Source: Nocardia asteroides | Lineage (GTDB): Bacteria; Actinomycetota; Actinomycetes; Mycobacteriales; Mycobacteriaceae | DNA: 64,000 nucleotides | Assembly (NCBI RefSeq): GCF_021183625.1 | Contig: NZ_CP089214.1 | Coordinates: forward strand, 1,116,001-1,180,000 | Reading direction: 5' to 3' | Shown: positions 1 through 10,521 of the stretch, one piece after another | Numbering within the stretch: position 1 is the stretch's first letter | Layout of the letters: each line of letters starts with the position of its first letter | Program-made: the position numbers and the translations under genes | Notes under the pieces: generated by a model | What the model was told of the DNA's origin: nothing | Databases searched by the model: none | What the model saw: the letters and a program-made list of their open reading frames with translations, nothing else

Positions 1-161
1 TCACCAGCTTCGAGCCCGGCGAGGACTGGTACTACGACTACCGCGACGAGCAGATGTACGAGGGCCCCTCGCTCGCACCCCCGGAGAGCAAACCGGCCGA
101 TCAGCCCGCACCCGGCCCGGCCGACCGGGTCCCGGCGAACTGGCGTCAGCTGCTGCACTGA
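1..161 (+). CDS. C-terminal end of a probable UBP-type zinc-finger protein (partial)
   Basis: Only the last 52 codons are in the window, read from base 3 to the TGA at 159-161. The visible tail begins FEPGEDWYYDYRDEQMY and then becomes a proline-rich stretch. A phrase of the type S-x-EPGEDW followed by aromatic and acidic residues is, from memory, typical of the end of small actinobacterial proteins with a ubiquitin-hydrolase-like (UBP) zinc finger. The zinc-binding Cys/His residues lie off the left edge, so the assignment cannot be checked here and the molecular role is unknown. Confidence 0.45.
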   Translation, partial: TSFEPGEDWYYDYRDEQMYEGPSLAPPESKPADQPAPGPADRVPANWRQLLH

Positions 162-230
162 CTCCGCCCGCCGCGACCCCTCGGTAGCCTGTACCCGATC
201 TCCCTCATTCGACCAGCGAAGGGCAACTCC

Positions 231-950
231 ATGCGAGCGACCAGGGTGACGACGACGGCCGCGCTGGCGGCACTGCTGCTGGCGGCGGGGACGCAGGCGG
301 CGGGGGCGCGGCCGGTGGGCCCGTTCGAGGTCGGCGGGGCGATCGAGGTCGAGTTCGACGGGGCGGGCGGGGTGGACGCGCTGGGTGATCCGACCGGGCC
401 GGAGCAGGACGCGGCGCGCGGCGGCAAGTGGCAGGGGTTCGCGCGCAATGCCGCGGTCTACTGGTCCGAGGCCACCGGCGCGCAGGCGGTGACCGGGCCG
501 ATCCGGGAGAAGTGGGGCCAGTTCGGCTCGGAGGGCGGTTTCCTCGGCTACCCGGCCACCCGCGAGGCCGCGACCCCGGGCGGTGCCGGGCGGTTCGCGC
601 ACTTCCAGGGCGGCTCGGTGTACTGGTCGGTCGGCACCGCGGCGCACCAGGTGAGCGGCTCGATCCGGGACAAGTGGGGCAGTTACGGCTGGGAGGGCGG
701 CGCGCTCGGTTTCCCGGTCACCGACGAGCAGGCGGGCGCCCGCGGCGGCAAGTACAACCTGTTCAACGGCGGCGCGATCTACTGGGCCTCGGCCTCCGGC
801 GCGCACGTGGTGTGGGGCGCGCTGCGCGAGAAGTGGGTGGCGGCAGGCGGCGACGGCGGCCGCTACGGCTACCCGACCAGCGACGAGTACGACTTCGGCG
901 ACGGCAAGGCCCAGGACTTCCAGGGCGGCCGGATCACCTGGGAGCCCTGA
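231..950 (+). CDS. Exported LGFP-repeat protein
   Basis: A 239-residue protein with a clear Sec signal peptide (residues 1-26, ending AGARP) followed by about four LGFP-type repeats of roughly 50 residues. Each repeat shows the pattern IREKWG...GGFLGYP or GGALGFP, then GGSVYW or GGAIYW. LGFP repeats occur in cell-wall-associated proteins of mycolic-acid bacteria, where they are thought to link proteins to the envelope. There is no catalytic domain, so the whole mature protein is repeats. The ATG at 231 has GAAGGG seven bases upstream. It stands alone; the next gene starts about 60-85 bp downstream and is unrelated. It is probably a periplasmic or surface structural protein. Confidence 0.85.
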   Translation: MRATRVTTTAALAALLLAAGTQAAGARPVGPFEVGGAIEVEFDGAGGVDALGDPTGPEQDAARGGKWQGFARNAAVYWSEATGAQAVTGPIREKWGQFGSEGGFLGYPATREAATPGGAGRFAHFQGGSVYWSVGTAAHQVSGSIRDKWGSYGWEGGALGFPVTDEQAGARGGKYNLFNGGAIYWASASGAHVVWGALREKWVAAGGDGGRYGYPTSDEYDFGDGKAQDFQGGRITWEP

Positions 951-1023
951 GCCCACCCGGGTGATCCGCGGTGGATTCCGCGCTTCGCAGCCGATTCCAC
1001 CGTGCGCGATGCACCGCGCGCGG

Positions 1024-1029
1024 TACCGT
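1024..1029 (+). promoter_or_regulatory. Candidate -10 box (TACCGT) of a leaderless promoter
   Basis: TACCGT fits the actinobacterial TANNNT -10 pattern and ends 6 bp before GTG 1036. That is the geometry of a leaderless transcript starting at the start codon. No convincing -35 was seen. Confidence 0.35.
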
Positions 1030-1035
1030 CGGCGG

Positions 1036-1668
1036 GTGGACCGCCGCTCCGTCGTCGCAGGCGCCGCGCTCGTCGCGCTGGCTGCCCTGCTGGTGACGCT
1101 GGGCGCAGCCGTCCGCCCGCTCTTCGTCTCGGACGATGTGCCGGAGCGGGAGATCCTTAACACGACCGAGATCGCCTTCCTGCAGGACATGACGGCGCAC
1201 CACGAGCAGGCGCTGCTCATGGTCCAGTCCCTCGATCCCGGCGTCTCGCCGGTGATCGCCCGGCTCGCCCGGCAGATCGACGACGTGCAGCGGGTCGAGC
1301 TCGGCACCATGCTCGGCTGGCTGCGGCTGGCGAACACCCTGCCGAGCAATCCGCGGCCGATGGCGTGGCTGCACGAGACCGGCACCGGTCACCACGGCGC
1401 CCCGGTCGCCGATGCCCAGCCGGTCGACACCTCGATGGGCATGGCGACCCGCGCCGAGCTCGACGCGCTCGCCGCCGCCCGCGGCCGCGACGCCGAGGTC
1501 GTTTTCCTGCGGCTCGTGCAGCGCCACCACTACGGCGGCGTCGCCATGGCCCGCGGCGCCGACGCCCTGCTCACCGCGGGGCCGGTCAAGCAGGCGGCGC
1601 GGGAGATGGTCACCGAGCAGACCAAGGAGATCGGCATGATCGGGCTGCTGCTCGCGCAGTACGGCTGA
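1036..1668 (+). CDS. DUF305 family membrane-anchored protein
   Basis: About 210 residues. A single hydrophobic segment near the N-terminus (AGAALVALAALLVTLGAAV) anchors or exports the protein. The rest is a DUF305 domain with two helix-bundle His motifs, DMTAHHEQAL and QRHHYGGVAMA, plus Met-rich positions. Members of the family are helical and some are linked to copper handling; the substrate here is unknown. The frame is open from 961 and could start at ATG 1009. GTG 1036 is preferred because a TACCGT box sits 6 bp before it. The stop is followed directly by a 21-bp tandem repeat. Confidence 0.75.
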   Translation: MDRRSVVAGAALVALAALLVTLGAAVRPLFVSDDVPEREILNTTEIAFLQDMTAHHEQALLMVQSLDPGVSPVIARLARQIDDVQRVELGTMLGWLRLANTLPSNPRPMAWLHETGTGHHGAPVADAQPVDTSMGMATRAELDALAAARGRDAEVVFLRLVQRHHYGGVAMARGADALLTAGPVKQAAREMVTEQTKEIGMIGLLLAQYG

Positions 1669-1773
1669 GTCGGCTCGCCGCGCGGCAGAGTCAGCTCGCC
1701 TCGCGGCAGAGTCAGCTGGCCTCGCGGCAGAGTCAGCTGGCCTCGCGGCAGGGTCAGCTCGCCTCGCGGCAGA
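1669..1773. repeat. Five tandem copies of a 21-bp unit at the 3' end of the GNAT gene
   Basis: Five head-to-tail copies of a unit like GTCAGCTCGCCTCGCGGCAGA occupy 1669-1689, 1690-1710, 1711-1731, 1732-1752 and 1753-1773, with few substitutions (the first copy is the most diverged). The rightmost copy contains the last codons (CREAS and stop) of the minus-strand acetyltransferase gene, so the array looks like an expansion of that gene's end. Each unit repeats an in-frame stop on the minus strand, so the protein is not lengthened. There are no spacers, so this is not CRISPR. Confidence 0.9.
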
Positions 1774-2371
1774 AGATGGTCGAGCGCGGGCCGCCGTAGG
1801 GCAGGTCGACCTCGGCGGCGATCCGGTACCCGGCCCGCGCGTAGAAGCCGATCCGGGCCGGTTCGGTGGTCTCCAGGTGCGTGGGGAGCCCCTCGGCGTC
1901 GGCGCGGGCGATGCCGAAGTCGAGCAGGGCGCGGCCGTGGCCCTGCCCGCGGGCGGCGGGATCGGTGCCGATGGCGAGCAGGTGCCAGTGCGGGCGATGC
2001 GGGGCCGCGGTGAAGGTGGCGGTACTGACGTGCTGCAGGTAGAGGTCGCGCTCGCCGTGCAGCCCGCGCAGCGCGGTGCGCAGCCGGGCCTGCTGGAGCC
2101 AGGAGAGCCGATACGGCAGCGGGGTCCAGAGCGCGGCGGCGAGCAGCGCGCCGTCCGGGTCGACGAGCACGTGCGCGCCGAGCGCGGGCCTGCACACCCG
2201 CTCGATCTCCAGCTCGAAGGAGCCGCGCAGCTCGGCGCCGCGCCACTCGGGGACCGGGTGCAGCCAGCGGGAGAGCGGATCGTCGAACATGGCGGCGGCG
2301 AGCAGCTCCGCGACGGCGGCCACCTCGGTGCGGCGGGCGCCGCGGATGGTGGCGGTGCGCACCGCGGTCAC
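1754..2371 (-). CDS. GNAT family N-acetyltransferase
   Basis: 205 residues. The C-terminal half has the GNAT acetyl-CoA signature: LLAIGTDPAARGQGHGRALL matches the Q/RxxGxG/A loop, followed by ETTEPARIGFYARAGY, the usual last helix and strand. Such enzymes move an acetyl group from acetyl-CoA to an amine; the acceptor is not predictable. GTG 2371 is chosen because it overlaps the TGA of the upstream nitroreductase gene (GTGA, 2368-2371), so the two are translationally coupled. The 3' end lies inside a 21-bp tandem array. Confidence 0.8.
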   Translation of the reverse strand: MTAVRTATIRGARRTEVAAVAELLAAAMFDDPLSRWLHPVPEWRGAELRGSFELEIERVCRPALGAHVLVDPDGALLAAALWTPLPYRLSWLQQARLRTALRGLHGERDLYLQHVSTATFTAAPHRPHWHLLAIGTDPAARGQGHGRALLDFGIARADAEGLPTHLETTEPARIGFYARAGYRIAAEVDLPYGGPRSTIFCREAS

Positions 2372-2805
2372 GCGCCGTCGCGCGGGGTGAGCAGCACCAG
2401 CGGGATCTCGCGGTCGGTGCGGGTCTGGTAGTTCGCGTAGATCGGGTGGCCTGCGGTGACCCGGGGCCAGAGTTCGGCGCGCTCGGCGGGGTCGGCGACC
2501 CTGGCGCGCATCGGCGTGCGCGGCCCGCCCTGCACCGAGACCGTGACCTCCGGGTGCGCGAGCAGATTGTGGTACCAGGCGGGGTGTTTGTGCTCGCCCG
2601 CCTTGGAGGCGACGACCACATAGCCGCCGTCCTCCACGATCGGCGCGGTGAGCAGCACCGCGTGCTCCTTCCCCGACCGCCTGCCGACGGTGGTGAGCTC
2701 GAGCGACGGCATGCCGACGATGCGGTGCCCGAACCTGCCGAAGGTCAGCCTGGTGAGCAGCCGATGCGCGGTATTGGTGGCCCTGAAGGTGAATTCCGGC
2801 GGCAT
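2368..2805 (-). CDS. Nitroreductase/quinone reductase family protein (DUF385, Ddn-like, probably F420-dependent)
   Basis: 145 residues, the usual size of the Ddn/DUF385 split-barrel family. Typical features are LTTVGRRSGKEHAVLL (the beta hairpin with the phosphate-contacting GxxSG/K), WYHNLLAHPEVTV and the IYANYQTRT tail. Relatives bind the deazaflavin F420 and reduce quinones or nitro compounds with F420H2. Cofactor use here is inferred from family. The gene precedes the acetyltransferase with a 4-bp overlap and follows a small helical protein gene 16 bp upstream, so 3058 to 1754 probably forms one transcription unit. Confidence 0.8.
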   Translation of the reverse strand: MPPEFTFRATNTAHRLLTRLTFGRFGHRIVGMPSLELTTVGRRSGKEHAVLLTAPIVEDGGYVVVASKAGEHKHPAWYHNLLAHPEVTVSVQGGPRTPMRARVADPAERAELWPRVTAGHPIYANYQTRTDREIPLVLLTPRDGA

Positions 2806-2821
2806 GCAAGCACGATAGCGC

Positions 2822-3058
2822 TCACCGGCCCGGTGGCGCGCTCACCTCCAGCAGCCGCTGCCGCGCGGAGCGTTCGGCGAGTTCCGGGAGCGAGCCCGCC
2901 GGAATTCCGGCGAGGTCGCTCAGGCAGCGCCGGACGATCTCATCGATCGCCCCGGCCGCCAGCCGGTCCTCGAACTCCGCGCGGAGCCGCTCGACGGTCT
3001 CGTCGACCACCGACTCCGGGCACCCCGCCGTGCCCGCCTGTGTTTTCCGATCGCTCAC
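2822..3058 (-). CDS. Small helical protein, possibly of the three-helix-bundle dimerization type
   Basis: 78 residues starting at GTG 3058, mostly charged amphipathic helix: ESVVDETVERLRAEFEDRL, then a helix with CLSDLAG and a final SARQRLL. The pattern resembles a group of short actinobacterial proteins annotated as three-helix-bundle dimerization domains; this is a recollection, not a search result. It has no catalytic motif. A DosR-like box lies 50 bp upstream (3108-3122), so hypoxia-type control by the nearby DevR/DevS pair is plausible. It probably leads a unit with the nitroreductase and acetyltransferase genes. Confidence 0.6.
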   Translation of the reverse strand: MSDRKTQAGTAGCPESVVDETVERLRAEFEDRLAAGAIDEIVRRCLSDLAGIPAGSLPELAERSARQRLLEVSAPPGR

Positions 3059-3107
3059 TGCCCCTTCGATCACCCGTCCAGGGTGCACCCCCGCGCGGCC
3101 GGTGTTC

Positions 3108-3122
3108 AGGGCCGAAGGTCCC
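3108..3122 (-). promoter_or_regulatory. Candidate DosR/DevR box
   Basis: The minus strand reads GGGACCTTCGGCCCT. This matches the mycobacterial DosR consensus GGGACTTNNGNCCCT at all but one of its fixed positions. It sits between the alcohol dehydrogenase stop (3136) and the start of the small helical gene (3058), oriented toward the latter. A DevR-like regulator is encoded 1.2 kb away. Confidence 0.5.
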
Positions 3123-3135
3123 CGAACCGAGTTCG

Positions 3136-4185
3136 TCAGGGCACCACGACGGCCCGGCCGGTGATCTCGCCGCGCTCCAGCCGGTGGTAGGCCTCGACCG
3201 CGTCGTCCAGGGCGAAGGTGGTGGTCTCGGCGTGCAGCAGGCCGCGCGCGGCGAGGTCGAGCACCTCGGCGAGTTCGTAGCGGCCGCCCCAGTAGGTGGT
3301 CTGCACGGAGAGCTCGTAGGGCACCGAGAAGAACGACACCGGCAGGGTGCCGCCGCCGATCCCGATCACGGTGAGATCGCCGAGCACCCGGCCCGCCGCC
3401 GCGCCGAGCGCGAGCGTCGGGTCGGCGCCGACGCAGTCGAAGATCGCGTCGGCGCCGTGTCCGCCGGTGGCGTCGCGGATCGCCTGCGCGGCGTTCTCGT
3501 CCGAGCGCAGGGTGCGGTCCGCGCCGGCGCGGGCGGCCAGCTCGAGTGCCTCTTCGCGGAGGTCGACCGCGATCACCCGCGCTGCGGTCGTCGCTTTGAG
3601 GATCTGCACGGCGAGGTGCCCGAGCCCGCCCGCGCCGATCACGACGGCGGTGCTGCCCGGCGTCAGCTTGGCCCAGGAGCGGCGGATGGCGTGGTACGGG
3701 GTGAGCGCGGCGTCGGTGAGCGGCGCGGCGCGCAGCGGGTCCAGCCCGTCCGGCAGCGGGACCAGGTGCCTGACCGCAGGGACCAGCAGGTACTCGGCCA
3801 TGCCGCCGTCCATGCCGAGCCCGCCGCCGCCACCGGGCACCGGGGCCGCCGCCGGGTTCTCGCAGTAGGTGTCGAAGCCGCGGGAGCAGTGCGCGCAGAC
3901 CCCGCAGCCCCACGGCCCGTACACCGCGACCGGCTGCCCGACCTCGAAACCCGCGACGCCGGAGCCGATCTCGTGCACCCAGCCGGCGTTCTCGTGGCCG
4001 AGCGTGAACGGCGGGTGCCACGGCACCGGGCCGTCGTCGGAGAAGTCGCGCATGAGGTGCAGGTCGGAGTGGCAGGCCCCGGCCGCACCGACCCGCACCA
4101 CCGCCTGCCCCGGTCCCGGATGCGGCTGATCCACCTCGACCAGCTCCGGATCGGATCTCCACGCCGTCAACCGCAGTGCTCGCAT
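3136..4185 (-). CDS. Zinc-dependent NAD(P) alcohol dehydrogenase (MDR family)
   Basis: 349 residues, standard for the medium-chain dehydrogenase family. Catalytic zinc ligands are visible in [10 protein letters not shown] and [12 protein letters not shown]. The structural zinc lobe is [15 protein letters not shown]. The coenzyme fold has [13 protein letters not shown], and the aspartate in [11 protein letters not shown] suggests NAD(H) preference. It would oxidise an alcohol to an aldehyde or the reverse; the substrate is unknown. ATG 4185 is preceded by GAGGAGG; longer readings to 4254 lack a ribosome site. It is transcribed divergently from devR, so the two share a 106-bp regulatory region. 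Confidence 0.88.
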   Translation of the reverse strand: MRALRLTAWRSDPELVEVDQPHPGPGQAVVRVGAAGACHSDLHLMRDFSDDGPVPWHPPFTLGHENAGWVHEIGSGVAGFEVGQPVAVYGPWGCGVCAHCSRGFDTYCENPAAAPVPGGGGGLGMDGGMAEYLLVPAVRHLVPLPDGLDPLRAAPLTDAALTPYHAIRRSWAKLTPGSTAVVIGAGGLGHLAVQILKATTAARVIAVDLREEALELAARAGADRTLRSDENAAQAIRDATGGHGADAIFDCVGADPTLALGAAAGRVLGDLTVIGIGGGTLPVSFFSVPYELSVQTTYWGGRYELAEVLDLAARGLLHAETTTFALDDAVEAYHRLERGEITGRAVVVP

Positions 4186-4291
4186 CTGTGCCTCCTCGGC
4201 TCGTCCCCCTTCCGTCCCCGCCCTTCCACTCCGGCGCCGGGCCATGCCTGTCATGCTGGTATCGAAATCGGTGCGACGAGAGGCGACGGCG

Positions 4292-6680
<2,389 letters not shown>

Positions 6681-6687
6681 GTCCCCG

Positions 6688-7485
6688 TCACGGCACGGGT
6701 TCGAAGCCGGCGAGCAGCTGTTCGAGCGCGGCCTGATCGGGGCCGACGAAGGGATCGGCGCCGGGCGCCGCGGCGATCGTCGCCAGGAACTCGGCCGCGC
6801 GGCCGGCGGCGGGCGGCAGGTGGGTGCCGAGGATCAGCGCCGGGTCGAGCGCGCGCAGCTCGGCCAGGGTGCCGAGATACCTGGCGCGGTCGACAGTGTG
6901 CACCCAGGGGCTGTCCGCGGTCGCCCACAGCAGCTGGCGTTCGCGCAGTTCGGCGGGGTCGACGCAGCCTGCGTCGGGGCAGGTGGCGAACTCCGCGGTC
7001 GGCATCGGGGCGCCGAAGCAGTCGGAGCTGAAGCAGGCACCGGTGCGCTCGTCGTAGCAGCCGGTGGTGGACGGGTTGTCGAACAGCGGCGGCCGGAAGG
7101 CGGTGATCCGGCGGTCGCCGACGTCGAGCGACTGCCCCGGGTTGAGGAGGTAGACCCGGTCCATCGGGAGCGGGCCCTCCATCGACATGATCCCCATGCC
7201 GAGGAACGTCGTGACCAGGCGGGCACGCGGGGCGGCGGCGAGCAGCTCGCGCAGCGCCCCGGTGTGGTCCCGGTCCGGGTGGGTGATCCAGATCCACTCG
7301 ACCTCGCCCGGGTCGAGCACCGATCCGAGCGCGTCCAGGAAGCCCGCTCCGGGCAGCCCGGTGTCGATCACCACGGGCTCGGCGGCGTGCAGGACGAAGG
7401 CGTTGACCGGGACGAACCCGATGCCGGGAACCTCCTGACAGTCGGCGAGCACGGTGATATCGCGTCCGATGCGGTTGACGTGCAT
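6688..7485 (-). CDS. MBL-fold metallo-hydrolase
   Basis: 265 residues with a metallo-beta-lactamase fold: NAFVLHAAEPVVIDTG, then the metal motif THPDRDHTG, and a late ILGTHLPP His. The motif is HxDRDH instead of the classical HxHxDH, so one metal ligand is replaced by Arg. This is seen in some MBL subfamilies near flavodiiron proteins and could mean altered metal use or redox rather than hydrolytic chemistry. It lies 6 bp downstream of a Ddn-like nitroreductase gene, so the two are probably co-transcribed and may act on the same compound. A LuxR regulator is divergent from the pair. Confidence 0.75.
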   Translation of the reverse strand: MHVNRIGRDITVLADCQEVPGIGFVPVNAFVLHAAEPVVIDTGLPGAGFLDALGSVLDPGEVEWIWITHPDRDHTGALRELLAAAPRARLVTTFLGMGIMSMEGPLPMDRVYLLNPGQSLDVGDRRITAFRPPLFDNPSTTGCYDERTGACFSSDCFGAPMPTAEFATCPDAGCVDPAELRERQLLWATADSPWVHTVDRARYLGTLAELRALDPALILGTHLPPAAGRAAEFLATIAAAPGADPFVGPDQAALEQLLAGFEPVP

Positions 7486-7491
7486 GGTCTC

Positions 7492-7962
7492 TCACTCCTC
7501 GGGGAAGTCGACGCGGATGAGGGAGCGGGCGATCGCCGAGAGCTCATCGGCGGTCGGGGTGTGGCCGCGGCCGACCTTCAGCCCGAGCTCGAACGGGGTC
7601 GCGCCGTTGTCCAGCGCCTGCCGCATCGCTCGTCCCCGCTCGACGGGACCGACGTGCAGCAGGACGGCGTGCCCGGTCCGGACCCGCCCCCGCTGGGTGA
7701 CGACGACCGGGGCGGGCTCGGTGAAATTCAGCCGCCACGGCCGTTCGGTGAAGACCGTCGGCACCCCGTCGACCGAGTGCAGGCAGACCGGCACCCGGAG
7801 CCTCCTGCCGCTGCGCCGCCCGGTGAACTCGAGCAGCGCCTGCAGCGGGATCCGGCGGCCGAGCCGCCGGTTCGCGAGCACGCGGCGGACCAGCGGATTG
7901 ACCACGCGCATCAGCGCGGGGGGCGGCGGGGCCAGCCGGACCCCGGTGGTGGTGACCGTCAT
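7492..7962 (-). CDS. Nitroreductase/deazaflavin-dependent oxidoreductase family protein
   Basis: 156 residues with a split-barrel architecture similar to the DUF385 group: LEFTGRRSGRRLRVPV is the cofactor-phosphate hairpin, followed by VFTERPWRLNFTEPAPVVV. Family members commonly use F420 or flavin; here this is inference. The first gene of a two-gene unit with the MBL-fold protein (6-bp gap). The start codons of this gene and the divergent LuxR regulator are 104 bp apart. That interval holds the palindrome TCGATATCGA (7978-7987), a possible operator. Confidence 0.65.
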   Translation of the reverse strand: MTVTTTGVRLAPPPPALMRVVNPLVRRVLANRRLGRRIPLQALLEFTGRRSGRRLRVPVCLHSVDGVPTVFTERPWRLNFTEPAPVVVTQRGRVRTGHAVLLHVGPVERGRAMRQALDNGATPFELGLKVGRGHTPTADELSAIARSLIRVDFPEE

Positions 7963-8054
7963 CGGGAACTCCTTCGCTCGATATCGACGCTAGGGCGACG
8001 AGCCGGGGCCGGGAATACCAGAAACCTGGCATGTCGCGGAGCGGTGGCTGGTCG

Positions 8055-8060
8055 TACCGT
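8055..8060 (+). promoter_or_regulatory. Candidate -10 box (TACCGT) of a leaderless promoter
   Basis: TACCGT ends 6 bp before ATG 8067, matching the leaderless arrangement seen at several other genes in this window. An imperfect dyad CCAGaaacCTGG (8018-8029) lies upstream and could be a regulator site. Confidence 0.35.
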
Positions 8061-8066
8061 GGGGTG

Positions 8067-9212
8067 ATGAGCACGGAGGTGTTCCGGCGGGCGACGGAGC
8101 AGATCACCCGGCTGTGCGGCGAACCGCGCGACCTGGTTTCGCTCTGGCAGGAGGCGTCCGAGATCCTGGCGCGCGCCGTCCCGCACTACTGGACACCGTG
8201 CTTCTACACCCTCGACCCCGCCTCCCTCCTGATGACCAGCCACTACCACCGCGGCCTCGCCGAGTTCCCCGGCGACTGGCTGGTCAGCGAGTACTACACC
8301 GACGACGTCAACCAGCTCGCGACGGTCGCCCGCTCGGCATCGGGCATCGCCACCCTGCACGAGGCGACCGGCGGCGAACCAGCGCGCAGCCCCCGCTGGC
8401 ACCGCAATATGACCATGGGCGGCGACCAGGAACTGGTCGCGCGGCTGCGCACCCGCTCCGGTGAGGTCTGGGGCGCGCTCGGGCTCTACCGCGAGCCGCG
8501 CACCCCGCTGTTCAGCGCGGACGAGCAGAGCTTCGTGCGCTCGGTGACGCCGCTGCTCGCCGAGGCCGCCCGCGCGGCGCTGCTGCTCGGCCAGGCGCAG
8601 CAGCCCGACTCCGCCGACTCGCCGGGGCTGCTCGTCCTCGATCGGCACTGCGCGGTCGAATCGACGACGCCGGGCGTCCCGCGCAGGCTCGCGGAGCTAC
8701 CGGACGGTGACTGGGCGGCGGGCCGCCTGCCCTCCTCGGTGCTGGCGCTGGCGGGCCGGACCCTGCGCGCGGCCGAGCACCCGGACGGCGGCGACCTGGT
8801 CACCGTGGTCCGGGTGCTGTCGCGCACGGGCGCCTGGGTCGTGCTGCACGGCGCCTGCCTGAACTCGACCGGCGACCGGCGCGTCGCCGTCATCATCGAA
8901 CCCGCAGGCCCCGGCAGGCTGTACCCGCTGCTCATGTCGGCCTACGGCCTGACCGAGCGGGAGAAGGACGTCACCCGGCTGGTCCTGCGGGGCGCCTCCA
9001 CCTCGCGGATCGCCGCGGAGCTGGTGCTGTCGGCGCACACCGTGCAGCAGCACCTGAAGGGCATCTTCGAGAAGACCGGTGTCCGCAGCAGGCGCGATCT
9101 CGTCGGCACCGTCTTCTTCGCGCACTACGAGCCACGGCTGCGCGACAACGAGCGAAGGGCAGCCGACGGACGGCCGCTGCGCGGTGAGCCCTGGCTGCCC
9201 TCGTCGTCCTGA
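8067..9212 (+). CDS. LuxR-family transcriptional regulator with GAF-like N-terminus
   Basis: 381 residues. The C-terminal LuxR helix-turn-helix begins at YGLTEREKDVTRLVL and includes SAHTVQQHLKGIFEKTG. The first 170 residues look like a GAF/PAS-type sensing domain (ending GALGLYREP); the middle has no motif I recognise. It lacks a phosphoacceptor receiver domain, so a small molecule is the likely signal. It is transcribed away from the nitroreductase/MBL gene pair, which is its most likely target. ATG 8067 is chosen over the frame start at 8031 because a TACCGT box lies 6 bp before it. Confidence 0.75.
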   Translation: MSTEVFRRATEQITRLCGEPRDLVSLWQEASEILARAVPHYWTPCFYTLDPASLLMTSHYHRGLAEFPGDWLVSEYYTDDVNQLATVARSASGIATLHEATGGEPARSPRWHRNMTMGGDQELVARLRTRSGEVWGALGLYREPRTPLFSADEQSFVRSVTPLLAEAARAALLLGQAQQPDSADSPGLLVLDRHCAVESTTPGVPRRLAELPDGDWAAGRLPSSVLALAGRTLRAAEHPDGGDLVTVVRVLSRTGAWVVLHGACLNSTGDRRVAVIIEPAGPGRLYPLLMSAYGLTEREKDVTRLVLRGASTSRIAAELVLSAHTVQQHLKGIFEKTGVRSRRDLVGTVFFAHYEPRLRDNERRAADGRPLRGEPWLPSSS

Positions 9213-9325
9213 AATCCGCGGGTTCACCCGGCGAAATTCGGGCAAATCGATGATTAAGAAAATTACCGAACTCGGTCCCATCCGCTCTGCCGAACGTATC
9301 GAAACGTAGGTGAACGCCCCGCACG

Positions 9326-9346
9326 CGATGCATCATTTGTGCATCG
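9326..9346. promoter_or_regulatory. Inverted repeat CGATGCA-N7-TGCATCG upstream of the carotenoid operon
   Basis: Perfect 7-bp arms separated by TCATTTG. A good -10 (TACGAT, 9353-9358) follows 6 bp after the repeat, so the repeat covers the expected -35 region. A protein bound there would block or help RNA polymerase. The regulator is not identified; no MarR/CrtR-type gene is adjacent. Confidence 0.5.
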
Positions 9347-9391
9347 TTGCGATACGATGGCGACCAGCCCGACTGCAGACGAGGAGTCCGA

Positions 9392-10507
9392 GTGAGTGCC
9401 GTGTTCTCCGAGCCACATCGGATACGCCACCTCCTGACCGCACCGGACGGCGAGGAGTGCTCGCCGCCGCGCTGGCGGGCCGGGGTGCGCACCGAGGTGG
9501 CCCGCGAACTCGAATCGTTCGTGCAGCGGAATCAGCCGGAGCCGATCAGCGGAATCCCCCTGGACGGCGTCCTGCGGCATTACGCGCTCGGCGGCAAATG
9601 CCTGCGGCCGATGTTCCTGTACCTGGGCTGGCTCTGCGGCGCCGACCCGAGCCCGGCCGCGCTGCGCGCCGCCGCCGCGCTGGAGCTGCTGCAGGCCTTC
9701 GCGCTGCTGCAGGACGACGTCATGGACGAGGCCGAGCTGCGCCGCGGCGAACCGGCCGCGCATCGCGCCTTCGCGAACTACCACCGCGAGCTCGGGCTGC
9801 CCGGCGACGCCGCCCGGTTCGGCGAATCGGCCGCCACCCTGCTCGGTGACCTCTGCCTGGTCTGGTCCGAGCGCATGCTGCGGGAGAGCGGGATCGACGA
9901 GCGCGCGCTGCTCCGCATGTGGCCGCGGTACGACCGGATGCGGGTCGAGCTGGCGCTCGGGCAGTTCGCCGACCTGGTGAACGACGCCCGCGTCACCCCG
10001 ACGCTGGAGTCGGTGCTCGCCATCGCGCGCGCCAAGTCCGGCAACTACACCGTGCGCAGGCCGCTGGAGCTCGGCGCGCTGATGGCGGGCTGCCAGGAGC
10101 AGACGATCGAGGCGCTCTCCCGGTACGGCACGCTGGTCGGCGAGGCGTTCCAGCTCCGCGACGACGTGCTCGGCGTCTTCGGCAGCGCGGAGACCACGGG
10201 CAAACCCGCCGACAGCGACCTCGGCCAGCGCAAGGCGACCACCGTCGTCGTCGCCGCGCAGGAGATGGCCGACCCAGCCACCGCCCGCGCGCTCGCCGAG
10301 CTGCTGGCCGCGCCCGTGCTCGACGCCGCCGCCGTCACCGCGGCGCGCGCGCTGATCAGCGCCACCGGCGCGGCCGAGCGGATCGAGGCGATGATCACCG
10401 AGCGGGTCACCGAGGCCCGCGACCGGATCCGGGGCGCCCGGATCGACGAGCCCGAACTGCGCCTGCTCGACGGCATGGCGCTGATCTGCACCACCCGCGA
10501 ACTCTGA
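9392..10507 (+). CDS. crtE: Geranylgeranyl diphosphate synthase (polyprenyl synthetase)
   Basis: 371 residues. First aspartate-rich motif LLQDDVMDEAE at about residues 106-116, and second motif LRDDVLGVFG later; Lys and Arg contacts are in GGKCLRP and RRGE. The enzyme extends allylic diphosphates with isopentenyl diphosphate, here most likely to the C20 precursor of phytoene. GTG 9392 follows GAGGAG by five bases; the frame is open to 9347 but has no ribosome site there. The gene is first in the crtE-crtI-crtB operon (14-bp gap to crtI). Chain length is inferred from context. Confidence 0.88.
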   Translation: MSAVFSEPHRIRHLLTAPDGEECSPPRWRAGVRTEVARELESFVQRNQPEPISGIPLDGVLRHYALGGKCLRPMFLYLGWLCGADPSPAALRAAAALELLQAFALLQDDVMDEAELRRGEPAAHRAFANYHRELGLPGDAARFGESAATLLGDLCLVWSERMLRESGIDERALLRMWPRYDRMRVELALGQFADLVNDARVTPTLESVLAIARAKSGNYTVRRPLELGALMAGCQEQTIEALSRYGTLVGEAFQLRDDVLGVFGSAETTGKPADSDLGQRKATTVVVAAQEMADPATARALAELLAAPVLDAAAVTAARALISATGAAERIEAMITERVTEARDRIRGARIDEPELRLLDGMALICTTREL

Positions 10508-10521
10508 GGAGAAGCAGCACG

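Noticed and set aside
1669..1773. Possible CRISPR array
   Set aside because: Repeats are contiguous, without spacers, and derive from the adjacent gene end.
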